DNA from: Aphodoplasma sp045626925 | GTDB taxonomy: Bacteria; Bacillota; Clostridia; UBA1381; UMGS1253 | Length of the DNA: 64,000 nt | Direction: 5' to 3' | NCBI GenBank assembly: GCA_045626925.1 | Contig: JAZUQZ010000029.1 | Location: 109,152-173,151 of the forward strand | In this document: positions 1 through 7,088 of the stretch, piece by piece | Layout: each line of letters begins with the position of its first letter | How positions within the stretch are numbered: the first letter of the stretch is position 1 | Made by a program: the position numbers and the translations under genes | The notes under the pieces: generated by a model | Seen by the model: the letters and a program-made list of their open reading frames with translations, nothing else | Databases searched by the model: none | What the model was told of the DNA's origin: nothing

Positions 1-27
1 GGGCAGTTATACAATGAAAAAAAATAA
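1..27 (+). CDS. rnfG: C-terminal tail of RnfG (partial, cut by window start)
   Basis: Frame 1 is open from the first base and reads GQLYNEKK before a TAA at 25-27, overlapping the start of rnfE by 14 bases. rnfG normally sits directly before rnfE in Clostridia, so this is probably its last eight residues. The assignment rests on position only; the peptide is too short for recognition. Confidence 0.35.
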   Translation, partial: GQLYNEKK

Positions 28-631
28 GTATTTAGCCACTCTTTTAAATGGTATTATAACAGAAAATCCGACATTTGTTCAGCTCATAGGTATGTGTCCG
101 ACACTTGCAGTTACGACAACACTTCAAAATGGTGTTACGATGGGAATTGCGGCGACGCTCGTTCTTATGGCATCAAATATGGTGATATCGATTTTGAGAA
201 AGTTTATACCGGATAAGATAAGAATTGCGGCGTATGTCGTAATTATTGCAAGCTTTGTGTCGATAATTGAAATGGTTTTAAAGGCGTTTCTTCCGGCACT
301 TGCAGAAAGTCTTGGAATATTTATCCCGCTTATAGTTGTAAACTGTATAATTCTTGCGCGCGCAGAGGCGTTTGCATCGAAAAATTCTGTCGGCCTTTCG
401 GCGCTTGACGGACTTGGGATGGGACTTGGTTTTACTGTTGCACTTGCAATCATATCGACCGTGCGTGAGATACTTGGTTCGGGTACAATTTGGGGCGCAA
501 GTGTTGGTATATCAGCGCCTATGACGATGTTTATCCTTCCGCCAGGCGGTTTTGTTATACTTGGTCTTGTTATAGGAATGATTCAGCTTATTACTGCTAT
601 GGCGAAAAAGAGAAAAGGCGGTGATGCATAA
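14..631 (+). CDS. rnfE: Rnf complex membrane subunit RnfE
   Basis: Integral membrane subunit of the Rnf ferredoxin:NAD+ oxidoreductase, which couples electron transfer to Na+ or H+ export across the cytoplasmic membrane. 205 residues with about six hydrophobic segments. The N-terminus has the family pattern NPTFVQLIGMCPTLAVT, and the GLGMGLGFTVAL and REILGSGT stretches are typical of the RnfA/D/E family. Its stop overlaps the rnfA ATG by one base (TAATG), which implies translational coupling. It belongs to an rnf operon entering from the left edge; no promoter is visible here. RnfE and RnfA are homologous, but gene order and the NPTFVQ start identify this one as E. Confidence 0.95.
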   Translation: MKKNKYLATLLNGIITENPTFVQLIGMCPTLAVTTTLQNGVTMGIAATLVLMASNMVISILRKFIPDKIRIAAYVVIIASFVSIIEMVLKAFLPALAESLGIFIPLIVVNCIILARAEAFASKNSVGLSALDGLGMGLGFTVALAIISTVREILGSGTIWGASVGISAPMTMFILPPGGFVILGLVIGMIQLITAMAKKRKGGDA

Positions 632-1212
632 TGCTTTCAGAGCTTTTTACAATTTCACTTACTGCAATATTGATTGAAAACTTTGTGCTTGTAAAGTTTT
701 TGGGAATATGTCCGTTTTTGGGAGTATCTAAAAAGGTTGATACTGCGGTCGGTATGGGTTGCGCGGTTGCATTTGTAATGACGCTTGCGTCGGCTATGAC
801 ATGGGTAGTGTGGACATATATGCTTGTACCGCTGAATCTTCAGTACTTACAGACGATTGCATTTATTTTAGTAATAGCAGTTTTAGTACAGTTTGTCGAA
901 ATGGTTTTGCAAAAGATGATGCCGTCGCTTTATAATGCGCTTGGTATATATTTGCCTCTTATTACTACAAACTGTGCAGTTTTGGGTGTTGCGATACTTA
1001 ATATTGATAACGGTTATAGCTTTATAAGCTCAATCGCGTATGGTCTTAGTGCGGCGCTTGGTTTTACACTTGCGATTGTACTTTTTGCAGGCGTGCGCGA
1101 AAGAACAAGATTTTCAAACCCGCCAAAATGCCTTGAGGGTTTTCCGATAGCGCTTGTCAGTGCAGGTCTTATAGCGCTTGCATTTATGGGTTTTTCGGGC
1201 TTTAAAATCTAA
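631..1212 (+). CDS. rnfA: Rnf complex membrane subunit RnfA
   Basis: Second small membrane subunit of the Rnf complex, 193 residues and about six membrane segments, inverted in topology relative to RnfE. Family signatures are ENFVLVKFLGICPFLGVSKK near the N-terminus, LGIYLPLITTNCAVLGVA near residues 108-125, and VLFAGVRER near residue 155. The single cysteines in FLGICPF and TTNCAV match the RnfA/RnfE residues known to hold an intramembrane iron-sulphur centre. Start and stop are unambiguous because of the one-base overlap with rnfE; rnfB follows after 39 bases. Confidence 0.95.
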   Translation: MLSELFTISLTAILIENFVLVKFLGICPFLGVSKKVDTAVGMGCAVAFVMTLASAMTWVVWTYMLVPLNLQYLQTIAFILVIAVLVQFVEMVLQKMMPSLYNALGIYLPLITTNCAVLGVAILNIDNGYSFISSIAYGLSAALGFTLAIVLFAGVRERTRFSNPPKCLEGFPIALVSAGLIALAFMGFSGFKI

Positions 1213-1251
1213 GACATATTACGCATGATTTGAGTGAAAGGGAGTGTCATT

Positions 1252-2034
1252 ATGGTGCAGATATTAACATCACTTGCAATACTTGGCGGACTTGGGCTTT
1301 TGTTTGGTGCTATACTTGGTTATGCATCAAAGGTTTTCGCGGTTGAAAGAGATGAAAGAATAGATAAAATTGTTGGTTGTTTGCCGGGGGCAAATTGTGG
1401 CGGCTGTGGTTTTGCCGGGTGTGCAAATTTTGCCCAGGCTGTTGTAAATGGAGACGCTAAATATTCGGGGTGTCCGGTATGTAATGAGTCCCAACGCGAG
1501 CAAATTGCACAAGTTATGGGCGTAAGTGCAGAGGCTGGTGAGAAAAAATACGCGTTTGTATTTTGCAGCGGCGCAAGTGGCGTAGCCGAGGAAAAGTATA
1601 TTTATGACGGCATAAGCGATTGTAATGCGGCGGCGCGACTTGGGGGCGGGCAAAAGAAGTGCAAGTACGCATGTCTTGGCCTTGGCAGTTGTGCAAAGGT
1701 GTGCAAATTTGGTGCGATTTCGATAAAGAACGGTGTTGCCGTTGTTGATAAGGAAAAATGTACTGCGTGCGGCATGTGTATAGATGCTTGTCCTAAACAT
1801 GTTATCGGCCTTGTTGCAGATAAAGAGCAGAAAATTGTGGCATGTAGCTCGAAGGATAAAGGTGCAGCAGTTACAAAGGCGTGTCGCGTTGGATGTATCG
1901 GCTGTGGTCTTTGTGTAAAAGAGTGCCCTGTAGATGCTATTAAGCTTGAAAACAATTTGGCAGTGATTGATGAACAAAAGTGTATTAACTGTGGTGCATG
2001 CAAGACAAAATGCCCACGAGGAATTATTTTATAA
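1252..2034 (+). CDS. rnfB: Rnf complex iron-sulphur subunit RnfB
   Basis: Membrane-anchored iron-sulphur protein thought to be the entry point for electrons from ferredoxin. 260 residues. A hydrophobic anchor at residues 4-25 is followed by the four-cysteine cluster motif CLPGANCGGCGFAGC (Cys43, 49, 52, 57), then cysteine-rich ferredoxin modules: CLGLGSCAKVC, CTACGMCIDACP, CIGCGLCVKECP and CINCGACKTKCP. I chose the ATG at 1252 because AAGGGAG lies eight bases upstream and because the anchor begins directly after it; an in-frame GTG at 1234 has no good site. Last recognisable rnf gene of the operon. 32 bases separate it from the next small membrane gene. Confidence 0.95.
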   Translation: MVQILTSLAILGGLGLLFGAILGYASKVFAVERDERIDKIVGCLPGANCGGCGFAGCANFAQAVVNGDAKYSGCPVCNESQREQIAQVMGVSAEAGEKKYAFVFCSGASGVAEEKYIYDGISDCNAAARLGGGQKKCKYACLGLGSCAKVCKFGAISIKNGVAVVDKEKCTACGMCIDACPKHVIGLVADKEQKIVACSSKDKGAAVTKACRVGCIGCGLCVKECPVDAIKLENNLAVIDEQKCINCGACKTKCPRGIIL

Positions 2035-2066
2035 AAGGCTTTGTTTTATAATTACGGAGGGTATAT

Positions 2067-2417
2067 ATGTATTTTTCAAATGTGTTTGGACCTATGAAGT
2101 GGCACATTGTCTGGTGTGTGGCGGTGTTCTATTTATTGCCTGCACTAAAGTTTGTTGCGCCTGATATGGCCATAAACATAATGCTTATTGCAAATGCTGC
2201 AAATGCGCTCGTAATTTTAATCACAGGCGTGGCGCTTACAATAAAAGAGGGATTTAAATGGTATTATCCGTTTATAGTTGCCTTCGTGTATGCTCCGTCA
2301 CTTATGCTTTATTATGATGTGTCGATGACGATAAATGTTGTCACCTATTGTATTATGAGTTATGCAAGTCTTGTTATAGGATTTATTATATCAAGGTTAT
2401 TTGAAAGAAACAGATAA
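2067..2417 (+). CDS. Small four-helix membrane protein of unknown function after rnfB
   Basis: 116 residues, about four predicted membrane helices (roughly residues 13-30, 36-58, 66-84 and 91-110) and a basic C-terminus (RLFERNR). A good ribosome binding site (ACGGAGGG) precedes the ATG by seven bases. It lies 32 bases behind rnfB and directly before a strong terminator, so it is the last gene of the rnf transcript. I do not recognise the family. Co-transcription suggests, but does not show, a role linked to the Rnf complex or its assembly. An overlapping frame starting at 1967 is a shadow. Confidence 0.75.
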   Translation: MYFSNVFGPMKWHIVWCVAVFYLLPALKFVAPDMAINIMLIANAANALVILITGVALTIKEGFKWYYPFIVAFVYAPSLMLYYDVSMTINVVTYCIMSYASLVIGFIISRLFERNR

Positions 2418-2424
2418 AATTAAG

Positions 2425-2446
2425 GAGCGCTTGGGCGCTCTTTTTT
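2425..2446 (+). terminator. Terminator of the rnf operon
   Basis: Six-base stem GAGCGC/GCGCTC with loop TTGG followed by six T, eight bases after the stop of the small membrane gene. Confidence 0.9.
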
Positions 2447-2464
2447 ATTGATATTACCACAATG

Positions 2465-2492
2465 GCATAGATAAAGAATTTTGGGCATAATA
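2465..2492 (+). promoter_or_regulatory. Possible sporulation-sigma promoter before the M23 peptidase
   Basis: GCATA at 2465-2469 and CATAATA at 2486-2492, 16 bases apart, resemble sigma-G/sigma-E type elements, but the spacing is off for sigma-G and no good sigma-A pair is seen. Weak evidence. Confidence 0.2.
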
Positions 2493-2530
2493 TTATAAAG
2501 GCGAAATGATAATCAGAAAGGCTATAAATT

Positions 2531-3568
2531 ATGAGGCAGTTTATAAAATATAAGCTTTTTACATCATTTATATGTGCATGCGTGGTTTGTTCGGTTGTGG
2601 CGGGGGCTTTTGGGATTGTTTATGAGCGCACAAAAACGATTGTGACATCGGGCGAGCAAGAGGAAAACAAACATATAAAATGGTTCGAATTTGATGCGAC
2701 AAACGATGTGCTTACGCGTGCTATGAAAGCAGATATAGAGTCAGAGAAAAACGATGGGATAAAGCTTGATTGGATAAAAATTATTGCATGCCTTGCCACT
2801 AAAAATGGCGGCAAGCTTAAAAGCGTAAAAAGCACTGATATAGACGAGATTTGCAAAAAAATGAGTGCGGGCGAAGCGCCGGAAAAAATTGCCGGAAATG
2901 AAGAATATTATAACTATTATTATGAGGGTTATCGTGCGGCTCTTGGTGGTCTTGTGGGGCATTATGAGATTGAGCAGGATACAGAGGAAGGAAGAAAAAT
3001 GGTGAGAAAATATGGTCTCAAAGCCTTTTCTCCCATAGCAAAGGGGTATGGGTTTTCGCACTATGACGATTTTGGTGCAAATAGGACATATGGATTTGCG
3101 CGCAAGCATCTTGGCAACGATTTGATGGGCAGTGTGGGAACACCGATAGTAGCAGTCGAATCAGGTGTGGTAGAGGCGCTTGGGTGGAACAGATATGGCG
3201 GGTGGCGTATAGGTATACGCTCGTTTGATGGTATGCGATACTATTATTATGCGCATCTTCGAAAGGATAGGCCATATCATAGCTCGCTTGTTGAAGGAAA
3301 AACCGTCACAGCGGGCGATGTGATTGGATATCTTGGTATGAGTGGATACAGTACAAAAGAAAACACAAATAATATAAATGTGCCGCATTTGCATTTTGGC
3401 CTCCAGCTTATATTTGATGAGGCACAAAAGGAATCCAATAACGAGATATGGCTTGATATGTATCAGTTTATAGAATTTTTGCAGAAGAATAAATCGTCTG
3501 TTATAAAGGACGATTCAAAGGAGTATAACAGAGAGTACATGATGCGCGATCCAAATGCATATGAATAG
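2531..3568 (+). CDS. Membrane-anchored M23 family peptidase (LytM/SpoIIQ type)
   Basis: 345 residues. An N-terminal membrane anchor (about residues 9-30) is followed by a helical extracytoplasmic region and a C-terminal M23 zinc endopeptidase domain of about 130 residues. Zinc ligands are visible as HLGNDLMG (H-x3-D) and HLHFG (H-x-H), with GTPIVAVESGVVEALGW and YYYAHL between them, so the enzyme should be active on peptidoglycan cross-bridges. A site AGAAAGG precedes the ATG. It stands alone between two terminators. The architecture resembles SpoIIQ of Clostridia, which acts in engulfment, but a general cell-wall hydrolase is equally compatible. Confidence 0.85.
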   Translation: MRQFIKYKLFTSFICACVVCSVVAGAFGIVYERTKTIVTSGEQEENKHIKWFEFDATNDVLTRAMKADIESEKNDGIKLDWIKIIACLATKNGGKLKSVKSTDIDEICKKMSAGEAPEKIAGNEEYYNYYYEGYRAALGGLVGHYEIEQDTEEGRKMVRKYGLKAFSPIAKGYGFSHYDDFGANRTYGFARKHLGNDLMGSVGTPIVAVESGVVEALGWNRYGGWRIGIRSFDGMRYYYYAHLRKDRPYHSSLVEGKTVTAGDVIGYLGMSGYSTKENTNNINVPHLHFGLQLIFDEAQKESNNEIWLDMYQFIEFLQKNKSSVIKDDSKEYNREYMMRDPNAYE

Positions 3569-3590
3569 TCAAGCGTGCATTAAACATTAT

Positions 3591-3621
3591 GGCAGGTGTG
3601 TATTTTTACACATCTGCCTTT
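3591..3621 (+). terminator. Terminator after the M23 peptidase
   Basis: Twelve-base stem GGCAGGTGTGTA/TACACATCTGCC (one G-T pair) with loop TTTT and a short T run, 23 bases after the stop. Confidence 0.75.
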
Positions 3622-3670
3622 AAATTATGCTGTTTAGTTAGTAAATAAATATGCTAAATTCCAAAATTAG

Positions 3671-3699
3671 TTGCAATTCATATAAAAATATGCTATAAT
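3671..3699 (+). promoter_or_regulatory. Sigma-A promoter of the yicC-thiN operon
   Basis: TTGCAA (3671-3676), a 17-base spacer and a consensus TATAAT (3694-3699). The start of transcription should fall near 3706, leaving a leader of about 65 bases that contains a short GAGC/GCTC hairpin at 3731-3744. Confidence 0.8.
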
Positions 3700-3772
3700 A
3701 ACATGATATAATTTGGAGGCAGAGTATCGTGAGCGAAGATGCTCGTAATAATATATTCGGGGGCTGATAAAA

Positions 3773-4651
3773 GTGATAAAAAGTATGACGGGCTATGGCC
3801 ATGTTGAAGGGATTTTTGACACAAAAAAGATTGTTGCTGAGGTGCGTTCGGTAAACCACAGATATGCGGATTATAATATAAAGGTTCCGCGTTGTTATGG
3901 CTTTTTGGAGGAAAAGGTCAGAGGTTTTGTATCCTCATATATAAGCCGTGGCAAAGTGGATGTTTATATATCCGTTGAGAGCTATGGCGATAGTGACAAG
4001 CAGATTGTATTAAACGATGCACTTGCGCAGAGCTATATAGACGCGCTTTATAAAATAAGAGATGAGTTTGGTGTGGCTGATGATATAAGTGTTTCAAGCG
4101 TTGCACGCTTTGGAGATATATTTATATCAGAGCGAAAAGAAGAAGATGCTGAGCAGATATGGCAGCTAGTGTCAAAGGCGCTCTCTGGTGCGGTGGAACA
4201 ATTCGTAAAGATGCGTGAGCGTGAAGGCGAGAGGATGTTTGCTGATATAAAAGGCAGAAGTGAATATATGTTAAGGCTTGTGGGTGAAGTTGAAGAGCGT
4301 TCACCGGAACGCGTGAAGGAATACAGAGACAGACTTTATGCAAAGCTTGAAGAAGTTTTGGAATCGACAAATATTGATGAAACGCGAATAATCACTGAGG
4401 CGGCTATATATGCTGATAAGGTTGCAGTCGATGAAGAAACAGTTCGACTTAGAAGCCATTTTACAGAGCTTGATACGATTTTGGCGTCGGATGAGCCTGC
4501 AGGGCGCAAACTTGACTTTTTGATTCAGGAAATAAATCGCGAGATAAACACAATCGGCTCAAAGGCGAATGATGTTCAGACGGCAAAAATTGTTGTAGAG
4601 CTTAAGTCGGAGCTTGAGAAAATGCGTGAACAGGTACAAAATATAGAGTAG
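3773..4651 (+). CDS. yicC: YicC family endoribonuclease
   Basis: 292 residues, full length for the YicC/YloC family (N-terminal YicC domain and C-terminal DUF1732). Members cleave or promote decay of RNA in E. coli and B. subtilis. The opening MIKSMTGYG and the closing QEINREINTIGSKAND are the family hallmarks. It starts at GTG 3773, with GGGGGC eight bases upstream; no better start exists before the invariant MTGYG. First gene of a long operon and, as in other Firmicutes, placed before remA, gmk and rpoZ. Confidence 0.93.
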   Translation: MIKSMTGYGHVEGIFDTKKIVAEVRSVNHRYADYNIKVPRCYGFLEEKVRGFVSSYISRGKVDVYISVESYGDSDKQIVLNDALAQSYIDALYKIRDEFGVADDISVSSVARFGDIFISERKEEDAEQIWQLVSKALSGAVEQFVKMREREGERMFADIKGRSEYMLRLVGEVEERSPERVKEYRDRLYAKLEEVLESTNIDETRIITEAAIYADKVAVDEETVRLRSHFTELDTILASDEPAGRKLDFLIQEINREINTIGSKANDVQTAKIVVELKSELEKMREQVQNIE

Positions 4652-4698
4652 AGCTTATTTGTATTTTGTTTTATATTTTTTTAGAGGATGTGATAGCT

Positions 4699-4962
4699 TT
4701 GAAACTTATAAACATTGGATTTGGTAATATTGTGGCAGCGAATCGCGTTGTTGCAATTGTAAGTCCCGAATCGGCACCGATAAAAAGAATGGTGCAAGAG
4801 GCGCGTGATAAGGGCGTGCTTATTGATGCGACATTTGGTCGCCGCACTCGTGCAGTTGTTGTAACAGATAGCGAGCATATTGTTCTTTCTGCTCTTCAAC
4901 CGGAAACGATTGCAAATCGTTTTGGCGCCAGTGTAGCAAGCGAGGAGGAAAATAATGATTGA
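4699..4962 (+). CDS. remA: Extracellular matrix regulator RemA (DUF370)
   Basis: Small DNA-binding regulator; in B. subtilis it activates biofilm matrix operons. 87 residues from the TTG at 4699, matching the family start KLINIGFGNIVAANR, then IVSPESAPIKRM and DATFGRRTRAVVVTDS, which are the conserved core. The TTG was chosen because it begins the protein exactly where the family begins and AGAGGA lies about ten bases upstream; an in-frame GTG at 4690 is too near that site. Its end overlaps gmk by eight bases. Confidence 0.93.
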   Translation: MKLINIGFGNIVAANRVVAIVSPESAPIKRMVQEARDKGVLIDATFGRRTRAVVVTDSEHIVLSALQPETIANRFGASVASEEENND

Positions 4963-5566
4963 TAAACAGGGACTTTTGATTGTTGTGTCGGGCCCTTCAG
5001 GTACGGGCAAGGGCACAATATGCAAACGACTTTTGGAAAAAAATCCGGACATGTTTTTATCTGTGTCTGCTACGACACGCGCCCCGCGTGAAGGGGAAGA
5101 GCACGGTGTGCATTATTACTTTATGAGCGAGCAGGAGTTTTTAGACAATGTTAAAAACGAGGGTATGCTTGAACATGCAGTATTTTGTGAAAACTATTAT
5201 GGCACACCGAAAAAGATTGTCGATGAAATGCTCAATAACGGAAGAGATGTAATACTTGAAATTGAGGTACAGGGCGCGATGAAGGTGCGCTCAAAAATGC
5301 CCGAGGGTGTGTATGTATTTGTTGTGCCACCGTCTATGGACGAACTTAAAAAGCGTCTTTCGGGGCGCGGGACAGAAACACAAGAGGTTATAGAAAAAAG
5401 GATTAACACGGCTATACATGAATTTGGATATATAGAAAAATATAACTATATACTGTTAAATGACGATGTCGAAAGTGCAGTAGAAAGACTTGAAGCAATT
5501 ATAAATGCGGAGCATTGTCGTATTGAAAGAAATAAAAAAATTATAGAAGAGGTGTGTAACTCATGA
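4955..5566 (+). CDS. gmk: Guanylate kinase
   Basis: Phosphorylates GMP to GDP with ATP in the cytosol. 203 residues, normal length. P-loop GPSGTGKGT at residues 9-17, GMP-binding region TTRAPREGEEHGVHYYF near 33-49, and lid region around KRLSGRGTET near 130. Overlaps remA by eight bases and rpoZ by four; the AGCGAGGAGG inside the end of remA is its ribosome binding site. The remA-gmk-rpoZ order is the usual one in Clostridia. Confidence 0.97.
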   Translation: MIDKQGLLIVVSGPSGTGKGTICKRLLEKNPDMFLSVSATTRAPREGEEHGVHYYFMSEQEFLDNVKNEGMLEHAVFCENYYGTPKKIVDEMLNNGRDVILEIEVQGAMKVRSKMPEGVYVFVVPPSMDELKKRLSGRGTETQEVIEKRINTAIHEFGYIEKYNYILLNDDVESAVERLEAIINAEHCRIERNKKIIEEVCNS

Positions 5567-5829
5567 TTTATCCCCCAATTGCAGAATTAGTTAAAAAAAC
5601 AAAGACAAGATATTCGCTTGCCATACTTACTGCGCGTCGTGCGCGTCAGCTTGGCGCTGAAAAGGATGGCGAATATGATGGCAAATTTGATGAAGCAATT
5701 TTGAAAGCAATGGACGAAATATATGAAGAAAAGGTTAGTGCAAGACCGAAGAACTACTATTTTGACCATATGACATCATCTGAAAAAGTAACAGACGATA
5801 CAATAGTAGACAACGAGCTTGATGCATAA
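5563..5829 (+). CDS. rpoZ: RNA polymerase omega subunit
   Basis: 88 residues. Contains the omega core YSLAILTARRARQLG (residues 18-32), which binds the C-terminal tail of the beta' subunit and aids enzyme assembly. The acidic C-terminal part is variable, as usual. Its ATG overlaps the gmk stop (ATGA), implying coupled translation; the upstream GAAGAGGTG serves as binding site. Confidence 0.93.
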   Translation: MIYPPIAELVKKTKTRYSLAILTARRARQLGAEKDGEYDGKFDEAILKAMDEIYEEKVSARPKNYYFDHMTSSEKVTDDTIVDNELDA

Positions 5830-5855
5830 GAGAAATTTTAAAAGGCGGCGAGATT

Positions 5856-7061
5856 ATGCTTAGCGGAAAATGTGTTGTAGTAGGAGTATGTGGCGGAATT
5901 GCGGCGTATAAGGCGGCGCATGTTGTAAGTATGCTTAAAAAACTTGGGGCAGATGTGCATGTTATAATGACCGATGCGGCACAGGAATTTGTCGGCAAGA
6001 TTACATTTCAGACACTTTCACAAAATCTTGTGACATGTGATATGTTCGACGAACCAAAAACATGGGAGGTCGAGCATATTGAGCTTGCTACAAAGGCGGA
6101 TTTGTTTTTGGTGGTGCCTGCGACGGCTAATACAATAGCGAAAATGGCAAATGGAATTGCGGATAATATGCTTACATGCGTATATATGGCGACAAAAGCA
6201 AAGGTGCTTGTTGCACCGGCTATGAATAAAAATATGTACGACAATCCTGCAACAATTGAAAATATACAAAAGCTGTTGGACCGTGGGTGCAGGTTTGTAG
6301 ACGCGGATGAAGGCTTTTTGGCGTGCGGTACAACCGGTAAGGGAAGACTTGCCGAGCCGGACAGAATTATAGAAGCAGTTATAGATGAAATTGCATTTGA
6401 AAAGGATTTGCGCGCATTAAAGGTTTTAGTAAGTGCCGGTGCGACGCGTGAGTCGATTGACCCTGTGCGATTTATAACAAATCATTCGTCGGGCAAAATG
6501 GGCTATGCGCTTGCACGCGCAGCAAAAAGGCGCGGCGCCGATGTTGTGCTTGTAAGCGGAAAAACAAACCTTGATGATATTGACGGTGTAAAAATGATTA
6601 AGGTTGAAAGCGCAAAGCAGATGCATGATGAAATTGTAGAAAGAAGCACAAACAGTGACATAATTATAAAGGCGGCAGCAGTGGCAGATTATGCACCGAC
6701 GAGTGTGAGTGACAATAAAATTAAAAAGACAAATGACGATATGACAATAGAGCTTTGTAAAAATCCTGATATCCTTTTAGAGCTTGGGCAAAAAAAGCTC
6801 GAAGGGCAAGTGCTTGTCGGTTTTTGTATGGAAACGCAGAACCTTTTGGATAATGCAAAGGATAAGCTTGTGCGGAAAAACTGTGATTTGATTGTTGCAA
6901 ACAATGTTTTAAATGAGGGAGCAGGCTTTGGCACAGATACGAATACTGTTACGATTTTGTGTGATGATGGTCAAGTGCTTACGCCTCAAAATATGTCAAA
7001 GGATAACCTTGCTCACATTATTTTAGATGCAGCAAAGAAAAAATATAACGAAAAGAACTGA
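5856..7061 (+). CDS. coaBC: Bifunctional phosphopantothenoylcysteine decarboxylase/synthetase
   Basis: Two steps of coenzyme A synthesis in one 401-residue protein. The N-terminal FMN-dependent decarboxylase (CoaC, about 1-175) shows GVCGGIAAYKAA, the substrate motif PAMNKNMYDNPA near residues 121-132, and the active-site lid cysteine in FLACGTTGKGRLAEP. The C-terminal CTP-dependent ligase (CoaB) shows VSAGATRESIDPVRFITNHSSGKMG and AAVADYAP. Follows rpoZ after 26 bases, with AAAGGCGGCGA as binding site. Confidence 0.96.
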   Translation: MLSGKCVVVGVCGGIAAYKAAHVVSMLKKLGADVHVIMTDAAQEFVGKITFQTLSQNLVTCDMFDEPKTWEVEHIELATKADLFLVVPATANTIAKMANGIADNMLTCVYMATKAKVLVAPAMNKNMYDNPATIENIQKLLDRGCRFVDADEGFLACGTTGKGRLAEPDRIIEAVIDEIAFEKDLRALKVLVSAGATRESIDPVRFITNHSSGKMGYALARAAKRRGADVVLVSGKTNLDDIDGVKMIKVESAKQMHDEIVERSTNSDIIIKAAAVADYAPTSVSDNKIKKTNDDMTIELCKNPDILLELGQKKLEGQVLVGFCMETQNLLDNAKDKLVRKNCDLIVANNVLNEGAGFGTDTNTVTILCDDGQVLTPQNMSKDNLAHIILDAAKKKYNEKN

Positions 7062-7088
7062 TTTTAAATATTAAATATGGAGGCTGCT

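Noticed and set aside
1327..1977. 216-codon minus-strand frame opposite rnfB
   Set aside because: Shadow of the cysteine-rich rnfB; no ribosome site and no recognisable motif.
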